Assembly: GCF_004785685.1 (NCBI RefSeq)
Contig: NZ_SRPF01000004.1
Coordinates: 248,001-312,000 of the forward strand
DNA length: 64,000 nucleotides
Reading direction: 5' to 3'
Source of the DNA: Marinobacter confluentis
GTDB lineage: Bacteria > Pseudomonadota > Gammaproteobacteria > Pseudomonadales > Oleiphilaceae
The notes beneath the pieces are model-generated. The model made no database searches and was not told where the DNA came from. It worked only from the letters and a program-made list of their open reading frames with translations. Positions 23,930-33,422 of this stretch are shown piece by piece; position 1 is the stretch's first letter; each line of letters opens with the position of its first letter. Both the position numbers and the translations under genes were made by a program.

Positions 23930-25231
23930 CTAAGACGACCAGGCAGTGGCGCCGTTACAAAGAGTCAGGCGCACGACCCCGGGCAGGGTCTGCGAGGGCA
24001 GGGATCTGGGGGGAAACGGATGATGCAGGCCCGCTGAACAGAGAGTTTTCGCAGACGGGGTCCAAACAGCCGCCGGATCAAACACGCAAAGATCGGCCGG
24101 GGCCTGGGGTTCCAGCCTTGCAGTCCGGCCGATAACGGATGCCGGGCCTTCCGTCAGCGCCCTGAGTAACTGCTGTTGCGACAGCTCGCCGCGGGCAACC
24201 AACATCAGCCCCATGGACAGGACCGTCTCGATGGTGGACAGGCCCGGCTCGGTGGCCGCCAGCGGTGCCTGTTTTGCAGCAGAATCGTGGGGCAAGTGCT
24301 GACTGGTAATGGCGTCAATGACCCCTTCCCGCACACCGGCCAGCAGTGCCTGGCGGTCAGTCTCGCTGCGCAGCGGCGGACGAACGTGGTAACGGCTGTC
24401 AAAGCCGGACAGCGCCTCATCGGTAAACAACAGCTGGTGCATTGCCACGTCCGCCGTCACAGCAACACCTCGACGCCGGGCCTCCACCAGCATTTCCACG
24501 CTGCGGGCACAGGATAGCTGGCTCAGATGCAGGCGTACGCCGGTTTCCTCTGCCAGTAGCAGCATCTCCATCACCGAGGCCGTTTCTGCCACTTCCGGAA
24601 TACCCAGCAGGCCGAGCCGTGAGGTAACCAGGCCGTCATGTGCATAACCATCGGCCGCCAGGGCATGATTTTCCGGGCTGAACATAACCGTCAGCCCGAA
24701 GGTCTGTGCGTACGCCATGCAACGGCGCAGCACCCGGGCATTGCGGACCGGGCGGCTGCCATTACCCATGGCGACACAACCGGCACCCGAGAGCCCGGCA
24801 AGATCACTGAGAAGATCCCCTTCCAGGCCCCGGGTAATGGCCCCGATCGGCAGAATTCTGACCGCCGAGCGCTTGGCGGCGACATCCAGAATCAGATTGG
24901 TCACCGCTCCGGAATCGTTGACCGGCGACGTTTCCGGCGACGCACACAGGGTGGTGAAACCGCCGTGGGCAGCAGCCCGGCTTTCAGAGGCAATATTGCC
25001 CTTCTGGCCATTGCCCGGTTCCCGCAGGTTGCAGCACAGATCCACGAAGCCAGGGCTTATCAGGCAACCGTTGATATCGATGGTCGTATCCGCCTGCGAA
25101 CGAGCGCCCGGGGCTGCCAGCTCAGCAATTTCTCCGTTGCGGATCAGCACCGTGGCTGGCTCGCCAGTACTTGCCAGGCGACCGCCAACCAGGGCCAGGC
25201 TCGGTGATGACTGCTCGGTGGTCACGTTCAC
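23930..25231 (-). CDS. pyrC': Inactive dihydroorotase-like subunit of aspartate transcarbamoylase
   Basis: A 433-residue dihydroorotase homologue that has lost its metal site: the usual DxHxHxREPG reads [10 protein letters not shown], so Cys66 and Asn68 replace the two zinc-binding His. Other parts of the amidohydrolase barrel remain ([43 protein letters not shown]). In Pseudomonas such proteins assemble with PyrB into a dodecameric transcarbamoylase and are needed for its activity, and the same is expected here. GTG at 25231 overlaps the pyrB stop (GTGA), implying translational coupling. A true dihydroorotase must be encoded elsewhere. Confidence 0.9.
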   Translation of the reverse strand: MNVTTEQSSPSLALVGGRLASTGEPATVLIRNGEIAELAAPGARSQADTTIDINGCLISPGFVDLCCNLREPGNGQKGNIASESRAAAHGGFTTLCASPETSPVNDSGAVTNLILDVAAKRSAVRILPIGAITRGLEGDLLSDLAGLSGAGCVAMGNGSRPVRNARVLRRCMAYAQTFGLTVMFSPENHALAADGYAHDGLVTSRLGLLGIPEVAETASVMEMLLLAEETGVRLHLSQLSCARSVEMLVEARRRGVAVTADVAMHQLLFTDEALSGFDSRYHVRPPLRSETDRQALLAGVREGVIDAITSQHLPHDSAAKQAPLAATEPGLSTIETVLSMGLMLVARGELSQQQLLRALTEGPASVIGRTARLEPQAPADLCVFDPAAVWTPSAKTLCSAGLHHPFPPRSLPSQTLPGVVRLTLCNGATAWSS

Positions 25232-26241
25232 AGGACTTTCCTTTCTAATGACTGTCGGTTTCGGTCGGCCATCTGCCCACCCATGGCCATAGACATGACT
25301 GCCATGCGGATGGCAATGCCGTTGGTGACCTGATCGAGGATCACGGACTGGGGGCCATCAGCCACCGCTGACTCGATTTCGACGCCCCGGTTTATCGGGC
25401 CAGGGTGCATCACAATGCAGTCCGGATGGGCCAGCGCCAGTTTCTCCCGGCTGAGCCCGTAAAGGCGATAGAACTCACGCTCGCTGGGCAATAGTGCGCC
25501 TTCCATGCGCTCCTTCTGCAAGCGGAGCATGATCACCACGTCCAGGTCTTTCATGCCGCGGGTCATGTCATATTCCACGGTACAGCCCAGGGCCTCGACG
25601 CTCCTGGGCAGAAGCGTGGCCGGCGCAATCACCCGCACCTCGGCTGCTCCCAGTTCCTGCAGGGCGCGAATCTGCGAGCGGGCCACACGGGAGTGCAGTA
25701 TGTCCCCGACAATCGCCACTTTCAGACCCTCAAACCGGCCCTTGTGCTGGCGAATGGTCAGCATGTCCAGCATCGCCTGGGTCGGATGCGCGTGGCGGCC
25801 GTCCCCGGCGTTGATGATGGCCACTCCCGGGGTCACACTTTCGGCAATGAAGTGAGGTGCTCCGCTCTGGGAATGACGCACCACAAACATGTCGCTGGCC
25901 ATGGCTTCCAGGTTCAGCAGGGTGTCTGAAAGCGACTCGCCTTTTGAGGTGGCGGAGGTATTAATATCGAGATTGAGCACGTCTGCGGACAGGCGTTTCG
26001 CGGCCAGCTCGAAGGTGCTTCGGGTACGGGTGCTGGATTCGAAGAACAGGTTGACCACCGTGCGTCCACGCAACAGAGGCACCTTTTTTATGCTGCGCTC
26101 GCCTACCTCTATGAAAGAATCCGCGGTATCAAGAATGTCGGTCAGCAAGGCCCGGTCGAGGCCATCCAGCGTCAGGAAGTGGCGCAACTGGCCTTCCTCG
26201 GTCAGTTGCAAAGATGTTGTCGATGTATCCTGTGCGGTCAT
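25228..26241 (-). CDS. pyrB: Aspartate carbamoyltransferase catalytic subunit
   Basis: Condenses carbamoyl phosphate with aspartate, the first committed step of pyrimidine synthesis. The 337-residue protein carries the carbamoyl-phosphate loop [15 protein letters not shown] and the motifs [12 protein letters not shown] and [15 protein letters not shown] at 26241 ([12 protein letters not shown]) is preferred over an in-frame codon at 26298 inside pyrR, because the shorter form aligns with the known PyrB N-terminus of Pseudomonas. It lies 31 nt after pyrR and overlaps pyrC' by 4 nt. Confidence 0.96.
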   Translation of the reverse strand: MTAQDTSTTSLQLTEEGQLRHFLTLDGLDRALLTDILDTADSFIEVGERSIKKVPLLRGRTVVNLFFESSTRTRSTFELAAKRLSADVLNLDINTSATSKGESLSDTLLNLEAMASDMFVVRHSQSGAPHFIAESVTPGVAIINAGDGRHAHPTQAMLDMLTIRQHKGRFEGLKVAIVGDILHSRVARSQIRALQELGAAEVRVIAPATLLPRSVEALGCTVEYDMTRGMKDLDVVIMLRLQKERMEGALLPSEREFYRLYGLSREKLALAHPDCIVMHPGPINRGVEIESAVADGPQSVILDQVTNGIAIRMAVMSMAMGGQMADRNRQSLERKVL

Positions 26242-26272
26242 GAGTCGCCTGCCGGGTTGCGTTATGGTCGGT

Positions 26273-26782
26273 TTATTCGCTGGTTTCCCTGAGTTCAAGG
26301 CGCAAGGGGGCCGGCCCGCGCAACTTCACTCGCTGATTCGGCGCCATCGACACCACCTGGCCGGTCACATCCGGCTGGATCGGCAGTTCCCGCTTACCCA
26401 GATCCATCAGCACCGCAAGAATGATACTGGCGGGGCGCCCGTAATCGAAAATCTCGTTCATCGCTGCCCGGATGGTCCGACCGCTCATCAGCACATCATC
26501 GATTAGTACAATATCCCGCCCTTCGGTATCAAAGGGCAGACTTGAGGGCTTGACGCGAGGGTTCAGACCAAGACGACTGAAGTCGTCCCGGTAGAAAGAG
26601 ATATCAAGCTCCCCCAACGGACCCGACAGGCCCAGGCGCTGGTTCAGCTGCTCGGCAAGCCAGACACCGCCGGTGCGAATGCCCACCATTACCGGGTCGG
26701 TCACACCACGACGCGCCAGGGTCTGGCGAAGGTCTGCTTCCATCTGTTGCAGGAGCTGTTCTACATCAGGCAATTGGATCAT
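26273..26782 (-). CDS. pyrR: Bifunctional pyrimidine operon regulator / uracil phosphoribosyltransferase
   Basis: PyrR family protein of 169 residues. The PRPP-binding motif [17 protein letters not shown] is complete, as is the upstream [13 protein letters not shown]. In Gram-positive bacteria PyrR controls pyr mRNA by attenuation; in Pseudomonas it sits in the same place before pyrB. It overlaps ruvX by 4 nt and is followed by pyrB after 31 nt. I see no clear attenuator in that short gap, so a regulatory role on RNA is not supported by this sequence. Confidence 0.93.
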   Translation of the reverse strand: MIQLPDVEQLLQQMEADLRQTLARRGVTDPVMVGIRTGGVWLAEQLNQRLGLSGPLGELDISFYRDDFSRLGLNPRVKPSSLPFDTEGRDIVLIDDVLMSGRTIRAAMNEIFDYGRPASIILAVLMDLGKRELPIQPDVTGQVVSMAPNQRVKLRGPAPLRLELRETSE

Positions 26783-27234
26783 TGGGGCTCTCGGGTTGCC
26801 GCGAATGACGGCTGTTGATTGAACCAGGTCTCAAGAATCAGCACGGCCGCCCGGTCATCGACGCCATTCCGGCCGAAGTCGCGGCTGCCACCCTGCGCCA
26901 TCACCTCGCCCTTGGCCTCAAAGCTGGTCAGGCGCTCATCTACCATTTCCACCGCCAGATGAAATCGGCCGTGTAGTCGCTTACCAAACTTCCGCGCCCG
27001 TGCGCACATGTCGTTTTCGGTATCATCCATGTTCAGCGGCAGACCAACCACAATAAGGTCCGGCCGCCACTCTTTTAGCAGAGCTTCAATGCTGCGCCAG
27101 TCGGGCACGCCATCGTTGGCCGGCAACATGGCCACGGTCTGACCGGTACCCAGCATTTCCTGCCCGCTGGCGACACCGATCCGACGGGTACCGAAATCGA
27201 AAGCCATGACTCTTCGCCGGCCCACATCAGGCAT
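26779..27234 (-). CDS. ruvX: Putative pre-16S rRNA nuclease (YqgF / RuvX)
   Basis: RNase H-like nuclease of the YqgF family, needed for maturation of the 16S rRNA 5' end and also proposed as a Holliday junction resolvase. The protein has 151 residues from ATG at 27234; GTG at 27249 is an alternative that adds 5. Motifs include [17 protein letters not shown] near the start, [13 protein letters not shown] in the middle and DERLTSFEA, followed by [12 protein letters not shown], with the expected Asp and Glu residues. The preferred start overlaps the end of algH by 8 nt. The order algH-ruvX-pyrR-pyrB is the same as in Pseudomonas. Confidence 0.93.
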   Translation of the reverse strand: MPDVGRRRVMAFDFGTRRIGVASGQEMLGTGQTVAMLPANDGVPDWRSIEALLKEWRPDLIVVGLPLNMDDTENDMCARARKFGKRLHGRFHLAVEMVDERLTSFEAKGEVMAQGGSRDFGRNGVDDRAAVLILETWFNQQPSFAATREPQ

Positions 27235-27793
27235 GACCGACGGACTCACTGAGCTGATTGATATCGATACCGATGGTTTTCAGCACGGCCTCATATCTTT
27301 GCTCAGCCGTGGTCCTGAACAGAAGGTCCGGTGACGCCGGGCAGTTAAGCCAGGAATTACTGGCCAGTTCCTGTTCCAGCTGCCCCTCACTCCAGCCAGC
27401 GTACCCCAGACAGACCAGATACTCGGACGGCCCGGCACTGTTGCCTATATCTGCCAGCACATCCCGGGAGGTGGTCATCCAGATGTCCCTGGTGACTTCG
27501 GCGGTGTTCTGCCAGCTCCGGTCAGGCGTATGAAGTACAAAACCGCGCTCTGGCTGGACCGGACCGCCGCTGTATACCGGTACGTCCAGCTCACCGCCTT
27601 CCATATCCAGCTGTTCCAGAATTTCACCCAGGTGGATATCCAGGGGCTGATTGACCATCAGGCCGAGGGCGCCGTCATCAGAGTGCTCGCAGAGATAAAT
27701 CACGGCACCGTGGAATCTCGGGTCCTGCAGATAGGGAGAGGCCACCAGAAAGTGGTTTCGAAGACTGTTGGGTGATGCCTTGGATGCTGTCAT
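27227..27793 (-). CDS. algH: AlgH / YqgE family protein (UPF0301)
   Basis: A 188-residue member of UPF0301, linked in P. aeruginosa to alginate regulation but with unknown biochemistry. The family landmarks LRNHFLVASPYLQDPRF, VIYLCEHSDDGALGLMVN and VYSGGPVQPERGFVLHT are all present. ATG at 27793 overlaps the stop of the tonB gene (ATGA), and the stop overlaps the start of ruvX. This indicates a tightly coupled operon. Confidence 0.92.
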   Translation of the reverse strand: MTASKASPNSLRNHFLVASPYLQDPRFHGAVIYLCEHSDDGALGLMVNQPLDIHLGEILEQLDMEGGELDVPVYSGGPVQPERGFVLHTPDRSWQNTAEVTRDIWMTTSRDVLADIGNSAGPSEYLVCLGYAGWSEGQLEQELASNSWLNCPASPDLLFRTTAEQRYEAVLKTIGIDINQLSESVGHA

Positions 27794-28656
27794 CCGGAGC
27801 TCAACCCCTGCTGGCCAAACACCCAGGTGCGAATAATCTCGAGCTCATCCACGTCCTCCTTCAGCGAATCAGGAAACGGTGCAAAAGGCGCGGCCATTCT
27901 GACAATGCGGATAGCCGCGTCGTCCAGAACCGTGCTGCCAGAAGACTCAAGAATGGCCAACTCTTTAACGGTGCCATCCTTACGCAGCGATACCAGAATT
28001 CTGGCGTTACCGTAAATATTGGCACGCCGTGCCTCAGATGGGTAGTTGATGTTGCCCACCCGAACCACTTTATCGACCCAGTTACGAACATAGGCTGCAT
28101 TGGTGGATTTGAGGGTAGATGCCGCCGTTACCCGCATGATTCGGGGCTTTCTGGCGTAGGCCTGACGCTGCTGATCGAAACGGGCTTCCAGGCTGGCGAT
28201 TTCCAGGCTGCGCTCCATCAGGCTCTTCTTTTCACGAACTGGCAAGGGCTCTTCCGGGACCGGCTCGGCGACTTCCGGCTCAGGTGCACTTCGATCACTG
28301 GCAGATTCGGTGCTGACGACCGACTGTTGCTGCTGCGGCGTCGCCCGGGTCTGCGATGGCGGTTCCGGCTGCACCGGCTGAATCTCATTCTGGCTGACAT
28401 CGGACGGCTGGGGTGACGTCATTTCAACCGGCTCTTCTTCCGTGCCACTGCCCTGCTGATTGGTCTCAGCCAGAAAATCGGCCTTTTCAGGCTCGGCCTC
28501 GTCATCGGCCTGTGACAGGGTAATTTCCATGGTCTGGGCGGAGGACCTTGGCGGTTCCGGGGCAAAGGTAATACCGAGCACGATGATCGCATGCAAAGCC
28601 AGCGCTATGAAAAGCGTAAACGAAAACCGATCGAAGTCGCTGACCTGAACTGCCAT
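27790..28656 (-). CDS. tonB3: TonB-like energy transducer (TonB3 type)
   Basis: Inner membrane protein that couples the proton gradient to outer membrane processes. The 288 residues comprise a short cytoplasmic part, one membrane helix (FTLFIALALHAIIVLGITF, about residues 13-31), a long Pro/Glu/Gln-rich periplasmic linker (35-150), a basic helix and a C-terminal TonB fold with NYPSEARRANIYGNARILVS. It is in the position of PA0406 (tonB3), next to gshB and the pil-chp genes. In P. aeruginosa that gene is needed for twitching motility, which fits this context. Confidence 0.88.
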   Translation of the reverse strand: MAVQVSDFDRFSFTLFIALALHAIIVLGITFAPEPPRSSAQTMEITLSQADDEAEPEKADFLAETNQQGSGTEEEPVEMTSPQPSDVSQNEIQPVQPEPPSQTRATPQQQQSVVSTESASDRSAPEPEVAEPVPEEPLPVREKKSLMERSLEIASLEARFDQQRQAYARKPRIMRVTAASTLKSTNAAYVRNWVDKVVRVGNINYPSEARRANIYGNARILVSLRKDGTVKELAILESSGSTVLDDAAIRIVRMAAPFAPFPDSLKEDVDELEIIRTWVFGQQGLSSG

Positions 28657-28665
28657 TCTTGCCTG

Positions 28666-29622
28666 TTACCCTCTGTTCGAAAGTCGCCGTTCGATGGCAT
28701 CCATCAGCAGGCCTGATATATCGATCCCGAAAGCCGCGTCCAGTTCCCGGATGCAGGTCGGACTGGTGACGTTGATTTCGGTCAGGAAATCGCCGATGAC
28801 ATCGATGCCGACAAAGATCAGCCCCTTTTTTTTCAGCACCGGCGCAACCCGGTCGCAGATGGCGCGATCCCTTGCAGTAAGCTCCCGACCTTCGCCCCGA
28901 CCGCCGGCGGCCAGATTACCGCGATTCTCCCCGGCTGAAGGGATCCTTGCAAGGGCATAGGGAACGGGCTCGCCATCAATCAGCAGAATGCGCTTGTCGC
29001 CCTGCTTTATTTCAGGCACGTATTTCTGGGCCATGGCCTGATGGGCGCCCTTATTGGTCAGGGTCTCGATAATGACACCCAGATTGGCGTCGCCTTCTTT
29101 CACCCGGAATATCGAGCTTCCACCCATGCCGTCTACCGGCTTCATGATGACGTCTTTATGTTCGGCGTAAAATTCACGCAGGCGCTCGGAGGAGCGGGTA
29201 ACAATAAGCGGAGGAGTCAGGTCCTCGAACTGGGTGGCAAACAGCTTTTCATTACAGTCCCGCAGGGTCGATGCCGGGTTCACCACCAGGGCGCCCTGCT
29301 GTTCGGCAGCTTCCAGTATGTAAGTGGCCATCAGGAACTCACGGTCCACGGGCGGGTCCTGGCGCATCAGTATGACGTCCAGGTCGCCCAGTGCTCGATC
29401 CCTGGATTCGCCGTAATCAAACCAGTCATCCGGGTCCATTCTGACAGTCAGGTCACGGGTCCTCGCACGGGCCTGGGCGCCTTTTAGATACAGATCAGGA
29501 AGTTCCATATATTCAATGGCCCAGCCCCGTTTCTGGGCCGCCACCAGCATGGCCAGAGAGCTGTCTTTCTTGAAGTGAATCTTCTCGATGGGGTCCATTA
29601 CGATACCAAGCCGGACTGTCAT
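28666..29622 (-). CDS. gshB: Glutathione synthetase
   Basis: ATP-grasp enzyme that joins gamma-glutamylcysteine and glycine. The 318 residues match the family. It begins LGIVMDPIEKIHFKKDSS, contains NPASTLRDCNEKLFATQF and the ATP-grasp segment MKPVDGMGGSSIFRV, and later the Gly-rich loop NLAAGGRGEGRELT and EINVTSPTCIREL. It is divergent from pilG over 243 nt and heads the minus-strand run gshB-tonB-algH-ruvX-pyrR-pyrB-pyrC', conserved in Pseudomonas. Confidence 0.97.
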   Translation of the reverse strand: MTVRLGIVMDPIEKIHFKKDSSLAMLVAAQKRGWAIEYMELPDLYLKGAQARARTRDLTVRMDPDDWFDYGESRDRALGDLDVILMRQDPPVDREFLMATYILEAAEQQGALVVNPASTLRDCNEKLFATQFEDLTPPLIVTRSSERLREFYAEHKDVIMKPVDGMGGSSIFRVKEGDANLGVIIETLTNKGAHQAMAQKYVPEIKQGDKRILLIDGEPVPYALARIPSAGENRGNLAAGGRGEGRELTARDRAICDRVAPVLKKKGLIFVGIDVIGDFLTEINVTSPTCIRELDAAFGIDISGLLMDAIERRLSNRG

Positions 29623-29865
29623 ATTGCCTCATCTGATCAAAGGTGAAAAACCGGAACCGCTATGCAAAGCGACCAGTGGAATAAGTGCTATGCTGTGAAT
29701 ACCGATGGTATTGTACCCGCGCAAGTACATTTGGTCACAAAGTTATACTTTTTATCCGGGCACCAATACTCTATAAATAAGCGGGGCTTATGGAACAACG
29801 TTGATGATTGTGTTAAAAAGCCCGGTCGAAAAATAACGATACGCAGAGCGCAAGGCTGTTGGATA

Positions 29866-30258
29866 ATGGATGACAACTTCGAAAATCTGAAGATCATGGT
29901 GATCGACGACAGCAAAACCATTCGTCGGACCGCAGAAACCCTTTTAAAGAAAGTGGGTTGCGAAGTCATTACCGCAACCGATGGTTTTGACGCTCTGGCC
30001 AAGATTGCCGATTCCCAGCCTAACATTATCTTCGTGGACATCATGATGCCCCGGCTGGACGGCTATCAGACCTGTGCGCTGATCAAGAACAACTCCTCCT
30101 TCAAAAAGACCCCGGTTATCATGCTTTCCAGCAAAGACGGTCTTTTTGACAAAGCCAAGGGGCGCATTGTCGGGTCTGACCAGTACCTGACCAAGCCGTT
30201 CAGTAAGGACGAGCTTCTGAATACCATTCGCCAGTACGTTCCCGCTGCGGAACAGTAA
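29866..30258 (+). CDS. pilG: Twitching motility response regulator PilG
   Basis: Single-domain CheY-like receiver of 130 residues that controls type IV pilus extension. Asp14/Asp15 (VIDDSKTIRR), phospho-acceptor Asp58 (FVDIMMPRLDG) and Lys in YLTKPF are all present. ATG at 29866 (MDDNFENLKI) is chosen because the ORF upstream of it has no receiver sequence, and AAGG lies about 10 nt before it. It is the first gene of pilGHIJK-chpABC. The 243-nt region to gshB must hold the operon promoter; I could not assign one with confidence. Confidence 0.96.
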   Translation: MDDNFENLKIMVIDDSKTIRRTAETLLKKVGCEVITATDGFDALAKIADSQPNIIFVDIMMPRLDGYQTCALIKNNSSFKKTPVIMLSSKDGLFDKAKGRIVGSDQYLTKPFSKDELLNTIRQYVPAAEQ

Positions 30259-30290
30259 CCCAGCTCCAGCATTGAACTATTGAGGACACC

Positions 30291-30653
30291 ATGGCCCGCA
30301 TTCTGATTGTTGACGATTCGCCGACCGAGGTTAAAAAAATCTCGAGCATTCTTGAAAAGCACAAGCATGAAGTACTCACCGCAGACAATGGTGCCGACGG
30401 CGTTGCAAAAGCCCGGGCCGAAACACCCGATCTGGTCCTGATGGACGTGGTCATGCCTGGTCTCAATGGCTTTCAGGCCACCCGCCAGCTGACACGCGCT
30501 CCCGAAACCGCTTCAATTCCGGTGGTCATTGTAACCACAAAGGACCAGGAAACAGACCGTGTCTGGGGTACTCGTCAAGGCGCCAAGGGTTACCTTGTAA
30601 AACCCGTCAATGAAGATGACCTGATCAAAACCATCAACAGCCTGATTGGCTGA
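30291..30653 (+). CDS. pilH: Twitching motility response regulator PilH
   Basis: Second CheY-like receiver, 120 residues, thought to control pilus retraction or act as a phosphate sink. The acidic pair is in ILIVDDSPTEVKK, the phospho-acceptor Asp52 in LVLMDVVMPGLNG, and the conserved Lys in YLVKPV. ATG at 30291 has GAGGAC upstream. It lies 32 nt after pilG. Confidence 0.96.
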   Translation: MARILIVDDSPTEVKKISSILEKHKHEVLTADNGADGVAKARAETPDLVLMDVVMPGLNGFQATRQLTRAPETASIPVVIVTTKDQETDRVWGTRQGAKGYLVKPVNEDDLIKTINSLIG

Positions 30654-30673
30654 TCCTTAACCGTGGAGTGAGC

Positions 30674-31219
30674 ATGTCCGCCCAGGCCGCCCCTTTTGCC
30701 GTTCTGACGGATATCGCCCGGCGCAGCCGTTCCCTCGCGGCCGGTCTGCCCGAGCAGCAGCAAGCCGTCGAACTCTGGAATGGAATCGGCTTCGTTCTGG
30801 CCGGTGAGCGTTATGTGGCGCCCATGGGCGAAGTCATCGAGATTCTTCACGTCCCCCGCTATACCCATATACCGGGGGTTCGTTCTTTTATGCTTGGGGC
30901 CGCGAACGTTCGCGGCCGACTCCTGCCATTGATCGATCTCGCCGGTTTTTTCGACGTCCCCAGATCCTCCCGCAGCCATCGTGAACGCCGGGTGCTGGTA
31001 GTTGAGCAGGGTGACGTATTCAGCGGCCTGGTAGTAGACAGCGTGTCAGGGATGCAGTATTTCGCCGTCGACAGTCATGTGGCCTCGCCACAGGGTGTGC
31101 CGGCAAGCGTTCAGCCGTTTGTAAGCGGCGGTTATGAGCGTAACGAGGAAGTCTGGAAAGTGTTCTCCGCAGCCGATCTGCTCGGAGACGAACGTTTTCT
31201 GGATGTCGCGCAATGGTAA
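30674..31219 (+). CDS. pilI: CheW-like adaptor PilI
   Basis: Adaptor that links the chemoreceptor PilJ to the kinase ChpA. The 181-residue protein contains one CheW domain: GIGFVLAGERYVAPMGEVIEI, then YTHIPGVRSFMLGAANVRG, RLLPLIDLAGFF and VLVVEQGDVFSGLVVD. ATG at 30674 is chosen over GTG at 30668 because GGAG lies 5 nt upstream of the ATG and overlaps the GTG. It follows pilH by 20 nt. Confidence 0.95.
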   Translation: MSAQAAPFAVLTDIARRSRSLAAGLPEQQQAVELWNGIGFVLAGERYVAPMGEVIEILHVPRYTHIPGVRSFMLGAANVRGRLLPLIDLAGFFDVPRSSRSHRERRVLVVEQGDVFSGLVVDSVSGMQYFAVDSHVASPQGVPASVQPFVSGGYERNEEVWKVFSAADLLGDERFLDVAQW

Positions 31220-31316
31220 GGGTGGTCAGAGCTGCAGGTATTCCTTGCGACTTGCCGAACGCCCGCAGAGCAAGACTTACCACTATCTAGATTAAGAAGA
31301 GGCCGGGAGCCAGACA

Positions 31317-33395
31317 ATGAAAAATAGAGCCGGAAAACTCAGTATGGGACAGGGAGGCAACAAGCTCGTTGCCGGCCTGATCGCCGCGCTGATTGCATTG
31401 ACCGTCCTGCTCGTCGCAGTACTGTTCATCCTCAACCGTGACAGTCAGCACGATCAGCAATACATCGCTCACGCTGCGGAACTGCGGGTTCTGTCGCAGG
31501 AAATTGCGAAGAACGCCACAGAAGCGGCGGGCGGTACCGACTCTGCCTTTGACGCCCTGAGGCGCTCCCGCGACGAGTTCGACCGACTCTGGGGCTATAT
31601 CGTGGACGGCAACCCGGCGACCGGCCTGCCACCGAGTGACCTTGCCCAGGACAGCGGCGTACAGGAAACATGGCAGACCGTTCGCGACAACGCCGACAGC
31701 ATTCTGTCCACCCGCGACGCGGTACTGGGGCTTCACGAAGTGGCCCGGACACTGAACGAAACCATTCCCCAGCTGCAGGTGGAATACGACGACATCGTTC
31801 AGATTCTTCTCGAAAACGACGCCCCGGCAGAACAGATCCAGCTGGCCCAGCGCCAGTCCCTGCTGGCAGAGCGTATTGTGCGTTCGGTCAACAACGTACT
31901 GTCCGGTGATGAAGACGCCGTTATCGCCGCTGACCGCTTCGGTCGCGACGCCAGCCTGTTTGGCCGGGTTCTGGACGGCCAGGTCAATGGCAACCCTGCC
32001 ATGGGCATCACCCAGGTTACCGACGTTGATGCCGTCTACGGCCTTGAGGCCGTCGGCGAACTTTTCGAATTCGTGTCCCAGAACGTAGACGCCATCCTTG
32101 AAGCCTCTCCCGACCTCTTCAAGGTGCGTACTGCCGCCAGCGACATCTTTGCCAATTCACAGGTCCTGCTGGACGAACTCTCCAGCCTGGCCGAAGGCTT
32201 TACCAACCAGGCCGGCTCCCGCTTCATCAGCCCGACCCTGGCCTTCATCATTCTGGCCGCCATGGTGGGTATTGTCGTGATGATCGGCGTGGTGCTCTAC
32301 CGCGAAGCCCAGGAGCGCCTGGCCACGACTCAGGAACAGAACGAGCAGAACCAGAACGCGATCCTGCGACTGCTGGACGAACTGGCCGACCTGGCCGATG
32401 GTGACCTGACCACTGAGGCCACGGTAACCGAGGACTTCACCGGCGCCATCGCCGACTCCATCAACTACGCGATCGACCAGATGCGCGGACTGGTACAGGC
32501 GATTCGTGGTACGGCGGTACGGGTGGCATCAGCCGCCCAGGAAACCCAGGCCACGGCCATGCACCTGGCGGATGCTTCCGAGCACCAGGCCCAGGAAATT
32601 GCCGGCGCCTCCGCCGCGGTTAACGAGATGGCGGTGTCCATCGACCAGGTATCTTCCAACGCTGCTGAATCCTCCGCGGTTGCGGAGCGGTCGGTTGCGA
32701 TCGCCAAGAAAGGCGCGGAAGTGGTACAGAACACCATCCGCGGCATGGACAACATCCGTGAGCAGATCCAGGAAACCTCCAAACGTATCAAGCGTCTGGG
32801 TGAGTCTTCCCAGGAAATCGGCGACATCGTATCGTTGATCAACGACATCGCCGACCAGACCAACATCCTGTCCCTGAACGCCGCCATCCAGGCCTCCATG
32901 GCCGGTGACGCGGGCCGGGGCTTCGCGGTGGTTGCGGACGAAGTTCAGCGTCTGGCGGAACGCTCCTCTGCGGCAACCAAGCAGATTGAAGCGCTGGTTA
33001 AGACGATCCAGTCGGACACCAACGAAGCCGTTATCTCCATGGAACACACCACCGCCGAGGTGGTCCGTGGTGCCCGCCTGGCCCAGGACGCCGGTATTGC
33101 CCTCGAGGAAATCGAGAACGTATCCATGTCCCTGGCGGAACTGATCCAGAACATCTCCAACGCCGCTCGCCAGCAGTCGTCGTCGGCGGCACACATTTCC
33201 AACACCATGAACGTCATCCAGGAAATCACCTCGCAGACGTCCTCCGGTACCAACGCGACGGCGAAGTCTATCGGTAATCTTGCCGAAATGGCGTCTGAAC
33301 TGCGGTCTTCGGTTGCCGGCTTCACCCTGCCGGAAGAAGACGACAACGCTGACATGGAAGAAGAGGAAGACGACGACGTTCCGGTGGTTAGCTAA
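31317..33395 (+). CDS. pilJ: Type IV pilus chemoreceptor PilJ
   Basis: Methyl-accepting protein of 692 residues that feeds surface signals to ChpA. Membrane helix 1 spans about residues 17-39, a helical periplasmic domain covers 40-300, and helix 2 is about 302-327. A HAMP domain follows, then the cytoplasmic signalling coiled coil, whose tip is near residues 510-550 (IADQTNILSLNAAIQAS, then GRGFAVVADEVQRLAERS). The periplasmic region has two similar PilJ-type modules. The C-terminus is a strongly acidic tail (EEDDNADMEEEEDDD) and lacks the NWETF-type pentapeptide that tethers CheR and CheB in some receptors. ATG at 31317 has GGGAG upstream. Confidence 0.95.
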   Translation: MKNRAGKLSMGQGGNKLVAGLIAALIALTVLLVAVLFILNRDSQHDQQYIAHAAELRVLSQEIAKNATEAAGGTDSAFDALRRSRDEFDRLWGYIVDGNPATGLPPSDLAQDSGVQETWQTVRDNADSILSTRDAVLGLHEVARTLNETIPQLQVEYDDIVQILLENDAPAEQIQLAQRQSLLAERIVRSVNNVLSGDEDAVIAADRFGRDASLFGRVLDGQVNGNPAMGITQVTDVDAVYGLEAVGELFEFVSQNVDAILEASPDLFKVRTAASDIFANSQVLLDELSSLAEGFTNQAGSRFISPTLAFIILAAMVGIVVMIGVVLYREAQERLATTQEQNEQNQNAILRLLDELADLADGDLTTEATVTEDFTGAIADSINYAIDQMRGLVQAIRGTAVRVASAAQETQATAMHLADASEHQAQEIAGASAAVNEMAVSIDQVSSNAAESSAVAERSVAIAKKGAEVVQNTIRGMDNIREQIQETSKRIKRLGESSQEIGDIVSLINDIADQTNILSLNAAIQASMAGDAGRGFAVVADEVQRLAERSSAATKQIEALVKTIQSDTNEAVISMEHTTAEVVRGARLAQDAGIALEEIENVSMSLAELIQNISNAARQQSSSAAHISNTMNVIQEITSQTSSGTNATAKSIGNLAEMASELRSSVAGFTLPEEDDNADMEEEEDDDVPVVS

Positions 33396-33422
33396 CGTTC
33401 GCGCTGAGGCTGCCTGCAGTTT

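Noticed and set aside
29711..29728. TGTAC-N8-GTACA inverted repeat upstream of pilG as an operator
   Set aside because: The arms are only five bases long and fit no regulator I know with confidence. A CRP/Vfr site would need TGTGA-N6-TCACA.
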